Part shown: piece after piece, positions 12,347 through 23,389 of the stretch
Position numbering within the stretch: position 1 is the stretch's first letter
Layout of the letters: every line of letters starts with the position of its first letter
Assembly (NCBI GenBank): GCA_905250885.1
Contig: CAJNOQ010000576.1
Span: 1-46,201 of the forward strand
Length of the DNA: 46,201 nucleotides
Reading direction: 5' to 3'
Source of the DNA: Didymodactylos carnosus
Lineage: Eukaryota; Rotifera; Eurotatoria; Philodinida; Philodinidae
Notes under the pieces: generated by a model
What the model was told of the DNA's origin: nothing
The model's input: the letters and a program-made list of their open reading frames with translations, nothing else
The model's database searches: none
Made by a program: the position numbers and the translations under genes

Positions 12347-12598
12347 TTAAAAATATGGAGTTGGTTCGTCAATGCCATTACCTGTACAACTACTGTAACA
12401 AAAGACAGAAATTTCCAAATATCTTTTCAATGCTATTTCAATTACTCTATATTTTCCTAATACACTTTCATCATCCAGAAACCTCTTTTCATGTAATAAT
12501 TCCAATATATAATTCAGCGACGATTCACGAAAGAGAGAGCTTATTAAGTTCATAACTTGACTGTTATGAACTTCCTTTTTTGAGAACTCCTGATACAC
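12347..12598 (-). CDS. possible exon or gene fragment of unknown function
   Basis: A minus-strand frame of ~83 residues has protein-like, helix-prone composition (SSLNYILELLHEKRF, VIEIALKRYLE) without homopolymer runs. Possible splice sites (TTGTTACAG, and CAG followed by GTAATGG) occur within it, so it may be an exon of a dying gene. A 9-bp hairpin (12546-12573, arms AAGTTCATA/TATGAACTT) overlaps its 5' part. I recognise no family. The plus-strand frame over the same bases looks less protein-like. Confidence 0.25.
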   Translation of the reverse strand: MYQEFSKKEVHNSQVMNLISSLFRESSLNYILELLHEKRFLDDESVLGKYRVIEIALKRYLEISVFCYSSCTGNGIDEPTPYF

Positions 12599-13086
12599 CC
12601 CTATCGTTTTATATCTATCGTTTTGACATTTTTGGTAATGCTATGACACAGTTTTTTCTCACAGAATTTTGAGACACGTAAGGTCCTAAAAGGAACTTGA
12701 CTTTTATACCCACCTGAGCCCTAGGCCTTATACAATCCGTTCTTGATGTCAGAATTTCGAAAAACATACGTCATTTTGTAGAGAATTTAATTCCTTATCG
12801 AATGGTATATTTTTCAGTTTTTTCAAGAAATTGGCTAGATGAGTGTATTAAAATGAAAGTTTTTAAAAAACATTTTAAAATTAATTTTTTGCAGACAAAT
12901 TTTTATTTTTATTTTTTAAAAAGCCCATATTCGTAATAAGTGAAAAACTGTATCTAATGATGGTCTCAAATCAGTTCTCCTACGAAAAAAATTTTTGAAA
13001 AACTTAGTCAGTGAAGTATCACGTTACGTGGACAAGCCGTCTACTCTTTATTTTGAACCATCGAACTATATAATAGGACTATAAAA

Positions 13087-13606
13087 GTTACCGTTACTTC
13101 TTCGGCCGTTATCGACAACGCTAACTGGAAGGACAGTTACCGTTGCTTTAACGGTAGCTGCGTTTCCAGTTACCGTTGAAATACCAGTGGCTTCAACAAC
13201 ATTGGCCTCCAAAATCGTTAGTTTTCCACCAAAACTATTTAAACTTTCATAAATGACATGATTTTGTAGTCTAATTTCATTGATGAAAACAAAAAGATTT
13301 CTCAAGCTGGCTGTAGATGCTGAGGCCTCCAGAGACCTTAAAAAACGCAATTACAAAACATTGAAGTTATATAATTTCGATTAGTTTAGTTGACTGGCAC
13401 GTGTGTGCCAATCAAAATCATGTTATTTACGAAAGTTTCAATATTTTAGTGAAAAACTAACGATTTTGGCAGCCATTTTAAGCCGCTGCGTGGATATTTC
13501 TGCCATACTTAAAAAATAGCTGACACAAAGTTAACTAACTGATAGTTACCGTTATTGAATAACGGTAACTATCAGTTAGTTAGAGTCAACGGTAACTGGT
13601 ACAAAA
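13087..13606. repeat. element bounded by GTTACCGTT arrays
   Basis: Several copies of GTTACCGTT or its complement AACGGTAAC cluster at 13087-13185 and again at 13545-13605, with ~360 bp of unrelated sequence between. The layout matches other elements in this window whose ends are short palindromic or inverted units. The minus-strand frame 13066-13350 is built partly from these repeats (its VTV/ATV-rich part) and is not accepted as a gene. Confidence 0.5.
13532..13582. repeat. 51-bp perfect palindrome
   Basis: A 25-bp arm (13532-13556) is the exact reverse complement of 13558-13582, with a single G at 13557 between them. Key sequence: AACTGATAGTTACCGTTATT then G then the mirror. It could extrude as a cruciform or give a very tight RNA hairpin. 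It lies in the right array of the GTTACCGTT element. Confidence 0.9.
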
Positions 13607-13645
13607 TGAACTATAGCGTACCGATTTGAAACCTGAGCAGCGTGT

Positions 13646-14485
13646 AACTAAGAAAATCCTAAAATCGCTCATGCCGATGGTCCTTCGTTTTCAAGACATG
13701 ATCGATATTTGGTTACAAAACAGACGATTGTTTCATGTTTTGAAAATTTTTTTTCTCTATCATCCTAATGAATTGAGCAGCTAAATTTTTCATACAGCTA
13801 GTCCCATAGATGGTCTACTTGCTCCAAAGATTTCAAACAAATAGCTTGTCTAGAACTGAAGATATCGAATCTTCGATTACTAGAGAACGAAGCTTTAGAT
13901 GTCAAATCGAAATAGCATCGTCACATTAGGATCATTTTTTCATTCTCAAATGCTCGCTTCCCTCTTTCGCCAACTCATTCAATATGCTTGACATGCTTGA
14001 GGATACGTGGAGACTCATCCTGAAGATTTTCACACCGTTGTCAACGCTTGCTTTTCTTTCGACTTGTCTTTGTGTGGAGAGAAGAAATTTTCAGCTCCTA
14101 GTTTTATCCGGTGCTCGTCTTGTCAGTGGTTTTATATTTCCCGCACTTCTGTGCAGACTATTACTATCATTAAAGATACTCTTATTTTTCACTTTATGTG
14201 TAGTTTGAAATGTTCCATTATTCGTGTTTGTAACTTACATAAATAGAAGCGTAGGAGGCTTCTCCAGTACTTGAAAATTCGATATCTTCAGTTCTAGGCA
14301 AGCTATTTGTTTGAAATCTTTGGAGGAAGTAGACCGTCTTTGGGGCTAACTGTATGAAAAATTTAACTGCTCAATTCATTCGGATGACAGAGAAAAAGAA
14401 TTTTCAAAACATGAAACAATCGCCTGTTTTGTAATGAATTCTCGATCATCTCTTGAAAAGGGCGGTTTTAGGGTTTTTTAGTCTC
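13646..14485. repeat. foldback repeat
   Basis: The left arm 13646-13875 and right arm 14268-14485 are reverse complements with moderate divergence. The matching outer ends read ACTAAGAAAATCCTAAAA on the left and ACTAAAAAACCCTAAAA in complement on the right. The ~390-bp spacer (13876-14267) has overlapping open frames (13984-14208, 14007-14246) without family signal. Confidence 0.75.
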
Positions 14486-15184
14486 ATCAAGATCTGCTTA
14501 TGATCAAAAGATAGAATCAGCATTACGAATAAATGGTGGTTCAACCTTTTGAGAAAGAATATATCAAAACGTCTTATTTATTGCAGACTTTTCAACGAAA
14601 TTTACTTGTCTGACACTAACTGAAACATTAATAAATGATCTGAATCGATTTTTTTTTCACAGTATTTTATCGTTTTAACTTTGATTCAAACAAAGAGAAT
14701 TAAATAAGTAAACAAAAGTATATGCAGAGAGAGAGAGAGAGAGAGGAATAAAATGTTTCTTTGTCCATACTTATTTTATTATTCTCTCACTTCGATTGTC
14801 TGTCATGTTTTTTACTTTTAATTCAAGTAGAAAATTGTTCACATTCGAGTGCAAAATTTTACTGCATACCGGTATTATTATTATGACTGCATCTATTGCA
14901 ACACAGCCAAAGAATGCTATTTACAAATGTATTTTTATTGTGTTAAATTATTTATTATCGTTTTGTAATTGTTACTCCTGATCGTTTTCAACTTAACTGT
15001 ATGTCTTATTGTATATTGTACTATTCATTTATTCTATTTTCATTATAAAAGACAGAGAGGCATATATTTGAAGGTTCAAGTATGATTATTTACTATCACT
15101 TGTCTCTCATATCTAAAATCTTTTAACTTTGTACTGCATTAGAGTTCATTCTATACTTACGCGAGCACCTCGCTAATTGTCGGA
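14486..15184. other. no gene seen; contains a GA microsatellite
   Basis: AT-rich sequence with no recognised gene. The open frame at 14796-14981 has no family signal. Confidence 0.35.
14725..14746. repeat. (GA)n microsatellite
   Basis: A run of about ten AG dinucleotides without interruption. Confidence 0.9.
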
Positions 15185-15930
15185 CCGCTTTTTTCTCTAA
15201 ATATACATGACTATATGTAAGCGAGGATGCTAATTCCACATATCATAGTCGTTTTTCTCCAGGGCACTCTGGAAACCACTTTATACAGTGAAAACGTTTT
15301 TTCACAAAGTCAATTCCTGATCAGTCACATTTGTAGAGTATGATGAGTTGTATATGTACATATTCTTTTTTGCTTTTGAAATGCGTTTCGACAATACTGT
15401 ACCGTTAGTTTATTGTGCGAAGGTGGCTGCTGGAGCTCTGTAGTTGTATTGTATCACATTGTATCACTCATATACTGGAAACTGGCTCCACTGAGAATCA
15501 CAGATTATGTAGATAAATTCTACCAGAGTCAAAACTCTTTAAGAGTCTGTGGAGCTCATCTTTTGTTCAAAAGTATTTTTTTGACTATGTCGTTGTTCAA
15601 ACACATCGCAAAAGCAGAAAAGAATATGTACATACACAGCTCTACAAACGAGACAGATCAAGAATAAAACATATTCATGTCCCGTTGATGTCGCAATATC
15701 TCGGAACGGTTTTCTTGCGTTCTGTCTATACAATGCACGCACTCGCACGGTCAGCTTTTAAGTCAATTGACGGTCAGCACAGCGTCCACCTGAACGTGAA
15801 TATGACTCCTTGATTTTCCATGAAAAACTAGTTTCGCCGTGAAGAGTGGTCGCCCTGTGAAAAAACAATGATTGATATTCGGAATCAGTATCCTCGTTTA
15901 CATGTAGTCACGTATATTTAGAGAAAAAAT
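15185..15930. repeat. foldback repeat
   Basis: The 15187-15265 block (including ATATACATGACTATATGTAA) matches the reverse complement of 15850-15928. The arms are short and diverged; the ~570-bp interior shows no gene I can support. Confidence 0.6.
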
Positions 15931-16695
15931 GACTCGACACTTAGGGAGCGAGGATATAGAAGGAATAGGAAGGGAGAATATCGACGGATTTATTTTCAGC
16001 TGGCCAGATGCAACACGGAGGAAATCTCGTAGCGCCTCTCGGACAGAATTAACTTCTCCATCTTACATTGCATTTTGCTTTAAAGTTATTTTTGAAAAAT
16101 TTTCTGACTGTGTTTGTTTTCCGAGTAAAGGATAAAATATCACATATCCCAAAATTGTCCTTATGCAAAGCCGTACAGCGCCTTTTTTTTTGTTTTTGTG
16201 AGACATAACTTCTGTATAGACTATGACAGGACTGAGTTTTTGATTTTCTCTTTCTCGTTTACTCATTGCACTAATTCGACTTTTCAAGCACACGCTTCTC
16301 AGAGGTTTTTCTCACCGCTTTTGCCATACTTCGTAAACGTCAGACTCATAATTCCATGCAAAACTACGGGAAACTCGAGTAGAAGACCCATCAATCAAGA
16401 TCAGATGAACAAGAGATTAGCATAAAGTATATGAAAATCATCATAAATTATATATCAACAATTAGAAATTATTGAATTATAAACTCTACGGTGAAAGGAT
16501 CAATCACATCATATTCTCCATTTGTGTTGTGTAGACACGAGTGAACAAAAAAAACGTCAGATATAGCAAGGATGTTGTTCCTTTCTGACGAATATGGAAG
16601 AAAGATACAAGTGAAAAACATTAGTTTTTTTGCAAACCTCAGGAGAGAAAAAATAGTTAATTAACGTTTTCATTGTCGTTCACATTCCTTGAAAA
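15931..16695. other. no gene seen
   Basis: Open frames at 15929-16135, 16063-16293 and 16198-16425 overlap on opposite strands and have no protein-family features. Confidence 0.35.
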
Positions 16696-16746
16696 ACGCG
16701 TCGTGAACTTCCGAAAAACGCGTTGGTTTTGAAACCTTTAACGCGT
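16696..16746 (+). promoter_or_regulatory. three ACGCGT motifs upstream of the RING gene
   Basis: ACGCGT occurs at 16696-16701, 16718-16723 and 16741-16746, each preceded by an A/T run, 120-170 bp before the start at 16867. Three copies of a CG-rich hexamer in 51 bp of AT-rich DNA is unlikely by chance. A regulatory role is inference only. Confidence 0.3.
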
Positions 16747-16866
16747 TTCTTTGTCAATTTTTTTACCCCCGAGAAAGCAAGGAAACGAGTAAGATAAGTA
16801 TGCCGCATGTCCAACGTTCAAAATTGAACGAAGAACATGAATATTTTGTGTACATTTTTTCTTTAG

Positions 16867-18404
16867 ATGTCTGTCGTACCATCTGACGATGTTTCGATTG
16901 ATAGAGATCGAATTGTCGACGATAAAGTATCGGATGAATTTTTTTGTCCAATCTGTCGCACTTTATTGTGGAATCCCGTTGCGTGTAAAACATGCGAAAA
17001 CACCTTTTGTAGACGGTGCATTAATCAATGGCTTGCACAAAAAGACGCTCAAAATAGATGTGTATTCAATTGTAGATACGCAGAGAAACGATGTTCGCCT
17101 GCCCTCAAGTCCCTCTTATCCAAACTCCTCTTATCGTGCCAATATAAACGCTCTGGCTGTAGTCAAAGCATCTTGTACGAATCGATAGAAAAACACGAAC
17201 TACAATGTGAATATCAAGCAAAAAACTGTCGAGGATGTAAGAAAAACTTTACAGTCAAAGACTTGAGGCAACATGAAGATTATTGTGAACATATTGAAGT
17301 TGAATGCGAGATATGTCATTGCAAAATAAAACAAACACAAGTCAAATTCCATGTCTTCAAATGTGTTCAAAAACAACTACTGGTAGATATCAACAAATTA
17401 TTGGAAAAAAGCGATGTTGAACAACAAAATGAGTTTCAAGAACTACATAAAACAGTTCAAACGTTGCAACAGGAATTTGAATGTCTTCAAATGAATTTGG
17501 TATTGATAAAAAGTGCCTTAGAAAACGGATCGAGTAAGTTGATGAATACGTGACCGGAATATCAAAATAAAATATCCGTTCTCGAAGACACTATACGCCA
17601 TGCAGAAGGATCACTGATGGCACATTTAGCTATTGTGGGAAGTAAAACATACGACGAGAAAACAACAAATGATATAAACTCGCTGAATATTGTTTCAAGA
17701 ATAGACACTCTCACAAAACTAGTGCACAATCTCAAGAAGAGTGATATTCCTGATGAATTGAGAAATCAGGAAGAGTGCAAGTTAGCGGAAATCAAATTAG
17801 TGACTAAGTTAGAATTTGTTATAGATGAACTAAAATTGATGAAAAACACAATCGAAAATCTCGAATGTGATCGAAGTTCACTGAAAAAACAGTACGAAAC
17901 AAGTCGATTCAAACAGTGTATCGTTGAAAATAGATTAGATATTGTTGAAAAGCGTATCCAAAAGAAAAATGAGAAATCAGTCAAAATACTTGAAGATATT
18001 GAAAGTAGTATGGCAAAAGGTTGTCCATAAATCTCGGCAATTTTCATTAGTTCAAGAATCGTACAAATGATTATGGTTCGATAATATTTGAATATCGACA
18101 AAGTAACATGAAAAGACATGATGATACGTTAGACTCACTACGAGAAGTATTACAAAGAACAGAACATAACTTCAATATCCGTGCACGAGTATTACGAGAA
18201 CAAGTGACTCAATTTCAAATAAAGCTAAATCACATATTGAAACAACAGGACAACAGAATTTTGAACGAATTAGAAGATATAAGAATGAAAATAAAAGCGA
18301 TAGAAATGCAGAGATATTCAATACAAACCATAATAAATGTATTCATCTTTGGTCTAGCTATTATTTTTTTATTATGTTTTTTATATTATTATTTTGTCTT
18401 TTAA
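16867..18404 (+). pseudogene. TRAF-like RING/zinc-finger, coiled-coil membrane protein, disrupted
   Basis: ATG 16867 follows CTTTAG, perhaps the end of a 5'UTR intron. A RING-type finger starts CPIC (C27-C30), continues CKTCENTFCRRC (40-51), and is followed by two TRAF-type zinc-finger blocks (about residues 98-150, with C/H spacings around HELQC and HEDYC). A long coiled coil comes next. After a probable 43-bp intron (18008-18050, GTATGG..CATTAG) a last exon ends in one hydrophobic segment (IFGLAIIFLLCFLYYYF). Family members are E3 ligase-like adaptors; the C-terminal anchor suggests membrane location. Two lesions: TGA 17551-17553 interrupts a frame open on both sides, and a single-base shift is needed near 18060-18070. 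It is either a young pseudogene or, less likely, read through. Without these the product would be roughly 490-500 residues. Confidence 0.75.
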
Positions 18405-18727
18405 TTTGTATTACACTTTATTTATAGAGTATTTTATTTCCAATCATTGATAAACAGTGACTGCCGTGCATTTCCAATTTCTGCACGAGCAAGAAAGCGA
18501 TCGAACATCATAATAGTAATAGATTAAAGGTGTTATCCACGCTGCTATCGTCGTTTTCAATTTTTCGCCGCTGCCGCTCATAAAGTTTTTAGTTTGACAC
18601 CGCCGCCGATAAATAGTAATCGATTAACACCTCTATTAGAGAAGCTATCAAAATTCGCAAAGATGAATTTATTCACCGGTGACTGAATTTGAAAGAAAAC
18701 TGAGTACAGTATTGTTCAATCTGACTG

Positions 18728-18736
18728 AAAAAAAAA
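18728..18736. repeat. left 9-bp direct repeat of foldback copy 1
   Basis: AAAAAAAAT immediately left of the element; the same nine bases follow it at 19515-19523. Being a homopolymer, this copy alone would be weak evidence; the other two copies are more specific. Confidence 0.6.
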
Positions 18737-19514
18737 TGGGTAGCGCTATTGCCACCTCAAGATGTGTCACCGAGGAGCTATTGCCACCTTCGGAAGGTGG
18801 CACTGACAGCTATTGCCACCTTCAGATGGTGTCACTGACGGCTATTGCCACCTTCAGATGGTGTCACCAAGGAGCTATTGCCACCTTCGGAAGGTGGCAC
18901 TGACAGCTATTGCCACCTTGCAGTTCACTATTATGTCAGATGATGGCAATAAGGGCTATTGGCACCTTCTTGTTCACTATTATGTCCGAAGGTGCCATAA
19001 CGTCTACAACAGTCGGGGTTCTTTATGTTTGTGTGACAGATGAGATGTGTCGATCTTTTTGTCTTCAGGATTGATTTATCAGTAGTATGGTGGAAAAGCC
19101 GTTTTGTAATATTACTAGCGGCAATTCTTGTGTTTTACGGAAACGTTTGACGTGCTGTAGATGATAGTTATTTTTTGATATACTGCTCTGATGAAAGATC
19201 CATTTTATTATGGAAAACCATTACTTCAAAAACATGGAACTGCTGAAAAATGAACATTTATAACATAAATAAATGGAAAAATGAATATTTTAATGGTTCA
19301 CTATTACTGATGTTCTTCGATTTTGCTAAAATGAAAGAAAATCAGAAAAATGGTGGTAATAGCCGTTGTTCACACCTTCGGACATAATAGTGAACAAGAA
19401 GGTGGCAATAGCCGTTATTGACACCTCCTGAAGGTGCAATAGCTCTTTGGTGACACTTCTGAAGATGCCCATAGCCGTTGTTGACACCTTTTGAAGGTGC
19501 CAATAGCCATTCCG
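18737..19514. mobile_element. foldback element with 32-bp hairpin-unit arrays, copy 1
   Basis: The left end reads GGGTAGCGCTATTGCC and the right end, in complement, CGGAATGGCTATTGGCAC. The left array has units starting at 18745, 18777, 18809, 18841, 18874 and 18906 (32-33 bp each), every one opening GCTATTGCCACC and containing a palindromic core such as CACCTTCGGAAGGTG. The right array (19351-19510) holds the same kind of unit on the other strand. Both arrays share an inner block with TTCACTATTATGTC. The 9-bp sequence AAAAAAAAT flanks both sides. There is no transposase, so it is non-autonomous. The architecture recalls Drosophila FB foldback elements, which also have repeat-built termini and 9-bp target duplications (known from the literature). 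Homology to FB is not implied. Overlapping frames 18679-19043 are repeat-encoded. Confidence 0.8.
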
Positions 19515-19799
19515 AAAAAAAATATCATAGTCACATAACAGAAAGGTCATATATGTATATGTTGCAGGGAGTGTATACGTTCCCGATAGTGGTCATGGAA
19601 TTTAAGTATATGATATCGAAATTTCTCTTCTTTATTATATTCTTGAAATATAATAAATTCATGAATTATGGTGTCTGAAGTTAGAGTATAGAGAAACTCG
19701 TCGAAGAAAATCTGAAAGCTTCCCATTCCAAGAAAAATAATGTATTTTTAATTCTGATACGTTCGTTCGAACCTCTAGACTGTCTACTCTAAACCTACA

Positions 19800-20400
19800 C
19801 GAGTTCCAAATTTTTACGCCCCATGATTCGGGAGCTATAGGCATTTTCCCAGGATCTACCTATCGGCTAAACTTCATGTCTGGAAACTTTCATAACACAT
19901 GGACACACATAGGTTATCAATCACGGTAAATATTATTGCAATGTTAGTTTTTAGAAAAAGCTTTAAAAAATAAGTGAACTTCTATAATAGTTTTAAAAAC
20001 CAACAGAAAGAAGTTTGTTTTTGAAACGTTTTTTAGAAAACTTTGGGAATAAGAGAATGTTTGGCACTAATTTTTGACTACAAAAAATACGGTTAAGCAC
20101 ATAAAATGGAGTATATGCTGACATACTGAAGCAGTTTAGAACAATTTTGACTGGGTTATGAAATTTTTAATTTTCGATGAACATAGTGAAAAATGGATTA
20201 TTTCGTCGAGTAAAGGTTTTCACTAGGTTTTTTAAGCTTTTTCGAAAAACAGACATTGCCATAATGTTTAGCGTGGTCGATAACCTATGTGTCCATGTGT
20301 GTTGAAAGTTCCCAGTTTAGCCGATAGGTAGGTCCTCGGAAAATGCCTATAGCTCTCGGATCATGGAAGAGGGAGCAAAATTCGGGACTTTTGTATCATA
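19800..20400. repeat. foldback repeat related to the one at 6090-7075
   Basis: The left arm about 19800-19970 matches the reverse complement of about 20210-20385. The phrase ATAGGTTATC.. and the TTCAGWATGTC-type motif also occur at 6370-6560, and a single diverged piece lies near 39130-39230. This is therefore a dispersed family with at least two foldback copies here. Confidence 0.65.
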
Positions 20401-20791
20401 TAAATGACTTAAAATGATCATCAATAGCTCTCAGTTTCTAGGATGAAAAGGCTATTGATTGTTTCACGTTTTCATCTAGTGAACATTTCTGTATTTCGTT
20501 ATGTGTAAATAGATTAGTGACCAATTCACAAAGTAAACGTTGCGTTGAGGATGTGTAGCTTCTTTCTTTCCAGCAGCAGTATCTGATCGTCTTTTGGCTC
20601 GCATATAAGCTCCTAACGGCAAACGGAATTCTTGTTTACTAATGGAATCGGTCAAAAACATTAACTATTGAATTAAAAAAAGAATATAACCTAGTAACGA
20701 TAAATGTCAGAATTTGTGCAACTTACTCTTAGTCTGTAATATGTCACTAGCTACAGTTGAGCTTGTGCTTTCAGTTATGCTAGACAAATTA

Positions 20792-22133
20792 TATATCCCC
20801 CGAAAAAAAATATTTTCACTCTGTATTTCTCATTTATTGTCACTATAAAAACACATTTATTTAGAACAAACCACATATTCTGAAAGCCTGTGGAGTTCTC
20901 TATCGCCCTGTGTATTGACTTATTTTTTTGCATTCGTTTATTGAAAAATAATTTGAACACAATGAAGACACCGTCATGTCCAGATTCCCACAGACTTGAT
21001 TTTTTCTTTATTGTCAAAAATAGATTTTAAAATTTTTCGTTACCATAGAATGATCTTTCTGAAAAGACAATTATAGATGCTGATAGAGCTTGAAATTCTC
21101 TATCACCCTGTCTATTTACTTACTTTCTTGCATTCATTTATTGAAAAATAATTTGAGTACAATGAAAACTTCCTCAATCGACAAGCACTAAAAATCTATA
21201 TTTTTTTCGCTGTTTTTTTAATTATTACCCTCAAAGAAATAAATTATATAAAAGAAATTATTCCATTGTTAGTGCATGAAATTCTCTATCATTCTACGTA
21301 TAATTATGTTGCCCTAAACTCGTTTTCTAAGATATTATTCGGATATCATGTAGACATTTTTTGATAAAATTCTTTTAAAAAGTCATTTTTTTATTGTTTT
21401 GTTATTCTTTTATTTTCAAATTCAATATCAACTAGCGCGATAACAAATTTTTATACAAAAAAAGAAATAATGTCCTAATGATTATTCAAAGTTCTACTTA
21501 TCCCAAACTTTCCCAGCCTTGAACCGCTATTACTTGATAACAAACATCTTGAATATGGTCAATATAACCACGTATTACAGATTGTGGAATTTGATTCCAA
21601 GCATCAATAACTAATTGTTCAAGACGTTGTTGAGAATTAGGATGACGTCGTTGCACTAACAATGGAATAATTTCTTTTATATAATTTATTTCTTTGAGGG
21701 TAATAATTAAAAAAACAGCGAAAAAAATATAGATTTTTAGTGCTTGTCGATTGAGGAAGTTTTCATTGTACTCAAATTATTTTTCAATAAATGAATGCAA
21801 GAAAGTAAGTAAATAGACAGGATGATAGAGAATTTCAAGCTCTATCAGCATCTATAATTGTCTTTTCAGAATGGTCATTCTATAGTAACGAAAAATTTTA
21901 AAATCTATTTTTGACAATAAAGAAAAAATCAAGTCTGTGGGAATCTGAACATGAGGGTGTCTTCATTGTGTTCAAATTATTTTTCAATAAACGAATGCAA
22001 GAAAATAAGTCAATATACAGGGTGATAGAGAACTCCACGGGCTTTCAGAATATGTGGTTTGTTCTAAATAAATGTGTTTTTATAGTGACAATAAATGAGA
22101 AATACAGAGTGAAAATATTTTTTTTCGGAGGGG
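20792..22133. mobile_element. mariner-like element with ~480-bp inverted repeats
   Basis: The arms 20795-21276 and 21654-22133 are nearly identical reverse complements. The ends read about CCCCCGAAAAAAAATATTTT on the left and CCCCTCCGAAAAAAAATAT in complement on the right, next to TA dinucleotides, as expected for the Tc1/mariner group. The two mirrored open frames 20775-21017 (minus) and 21911-22288 (plus) are the same terminal sequence read twice and not host genes. The interior keeps the 3' end of a transposase. The inner arm ends fall inside that coding region, so the element looks like a snap-back derivative in which one end was copied in inverted orientation. It is inactive on its own. 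Confidence 0.75.
21498..21720 (-). pseudogene. mariner-like transposase, C-terminal remnant
   Basis: The minus strand encodes KEIIPLLVQRRHPNSQQRLE followed by a segment with DAWNQIPQSVIRGYIDHI, ending at stop 21498-21500. The pattern AW..IP...IRGYIDH close to the stop is typical of the end of Tc1/mariner DDE transposases. No DDE catalytic residues are present in what remains. The reading frame continues upstream only into the terminal repeat. I am fairly sure of the family from this tail and the TA-flanked terminal repeats. Confidence 0.65.
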
Positions 22134-22220
22134 TATCATCGGATCGAAAAAGTTTAAAAGCTTGTTTGGCAGAACCGATTGTAGATTCGTCTTCTCCATG
22201 GTCGATTATCTGGTATGCAC

Positions 22221-22341
22221 CCACGGAAAAGCGCCCCAATTTTTTGGCTTATTTATCTAGATCCAGCTCCACGTGCATCCAGATGTAGGTGGAGCTGAAT
22301 CTAGATAAATATTCCAAAAAATTGGGTCGTTTTTGCTTGGG
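22221..22341. repeat. ~59-bp inverted repeat with minimal loop
   Basis: 22221-22279 is matched by the reverse complement of 22282-22341 with a few mismatches. The common core is CCAATTTTTTGG, then ATTTATCTAGAT and CAGCTCCAC. The arms meet almost directly, so a long hairpin could form. It lies just upstream (on the minus strand) of the exon at 22209-22136. Confidence 0.8.
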
Positions 22342-23389
22342 CAGTAACTTCCGGCTCGGGATACTTTCGAAAAATATTTTCTCATGGTCTTACTCAAAAA
22401 GTTTTCAAACAGTTACTGTATTGCCTTCTAACGTCATTATATGATACGCGTGTTCTTTCGAAAACGTACGACGTTTACATCGACTGTATCCCAACAGTTC
22501 GAAAGTAACAGGACTATCACAAGTCGAGCTCCTGATGACGAATATCACGTTTAAAATATTTTGAAACAACGGCGTCGTGGTCTTCCACACCTGTGAATCC
22601 CATTTCCCAGTAGAACAGACGTTTTCTGGACACTTTCATCATTTTTTAGCGAAACGCTTTCATGAGCTGGTATCGTTAGATTAGAATCTATATCTACAGC
22701 ACTGCAAAATTCCTAACGGACAAAAAGTTCCAAAACGCTAAGCACATTTTCAGGAAAAGCCGATCAGCACGTTTGCCGAAAAGCCGGTCTTTTTTGTAAA
22801 TGATATATTCCCCCAAAAATGGTGTCAACACACTACAACAAGGTACGCATTCGACGCATCTTTTCAAGTTCTATCTGATGAAGTGGTTCTCATTGAGATT
22901 AAAAATCACCTAATAGTAGAAAAAATAACTTTTTTTAAGGGCGATTTTCCTCTTTTTTCGAAGTTTGAGTACGTGCTGCACCATTCCAGGAGATTACACG
23001 ACGTGCGGTGACGTATATTTCGCATGTGCTCGACGTGGGCTATTAGAAAACAGGTTTTTGCTTTGCCCAGGCATTACCCAACTCTTTACTTGATAACTAC
23101 TACTGTTTTTCATAATTTCCACAGAGAGCCAAAATACTTGGTATTTATTATCCTGCGTTTCATTTTACATACCCAAATTATTTCTTATGCTTCAAAATCA
23201 TATTGCTTGTCTATTTCAGAATATATTGTTTGTGCTACATCGACGCTATTATTTCACCCTTAAAACTTTAAAACGTTCGTTACATTTCTTTGTAAAATTT
23301 GTTTGTGAATAGCTTGTGTAACAGTCTTTAAACCAGATGACTGAAGTGTTTGTAAAACAATCGAAGACGTCTAAAGCATGTAAAATGTG
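22342..23389. other. no certain gene
   Basis: A minus-strand frame at 22405-22590 and a plus-strand frame at 23024-23263 exist. Neither shows family features. The minus-strand one could be an upstream exon of the interrupted gene at 20539-22209, but I found no supporting splice phase. Confidence 0.3.

Larger units (their letters stand above)
20539..22209 (-). pseudogene. minus-strand gene fragment interrupted by a mariner-like element
   Basis: Three protein-like pieces lie on the minus strand. 22209-22136 follows a possible acceptor (CATACCAG) and encodes GSAKQAFKLFRSDD. 20789-20727 encodes NLSSITESTSSTVASDILQ and ends at a GTAAGT donor. 20638-20539 encodes QEFRLPLGAYMRAKRR and more, ending before GTTTAC. 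The first two are separated only by the transposon at 20792-22133; with one TA copy counted the frame runs through (DD then NLSS). The phase between the second and third pieces is not resolved: the strong donor gives the wrong phase, so either another donor is used or there is a frameshift. I do not recognise the family. The Ser/Thr-rich middle looks like a linker. Confidence 0.45.

Noticed and set aside
13066..13350. Minus-strand open frame of 94 codons
   Set aside because: Part of it is encoded by the GTTACCGTT repeats. The other half is weakly protein-like, but there is no homologous domain or splice context.
20775..22288. Two mirrored open frames encoding nearly the same 75-residue peptide
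   Set aside because: They lie in the two terminal repeats of the mariner-like element and have no protein-family features.
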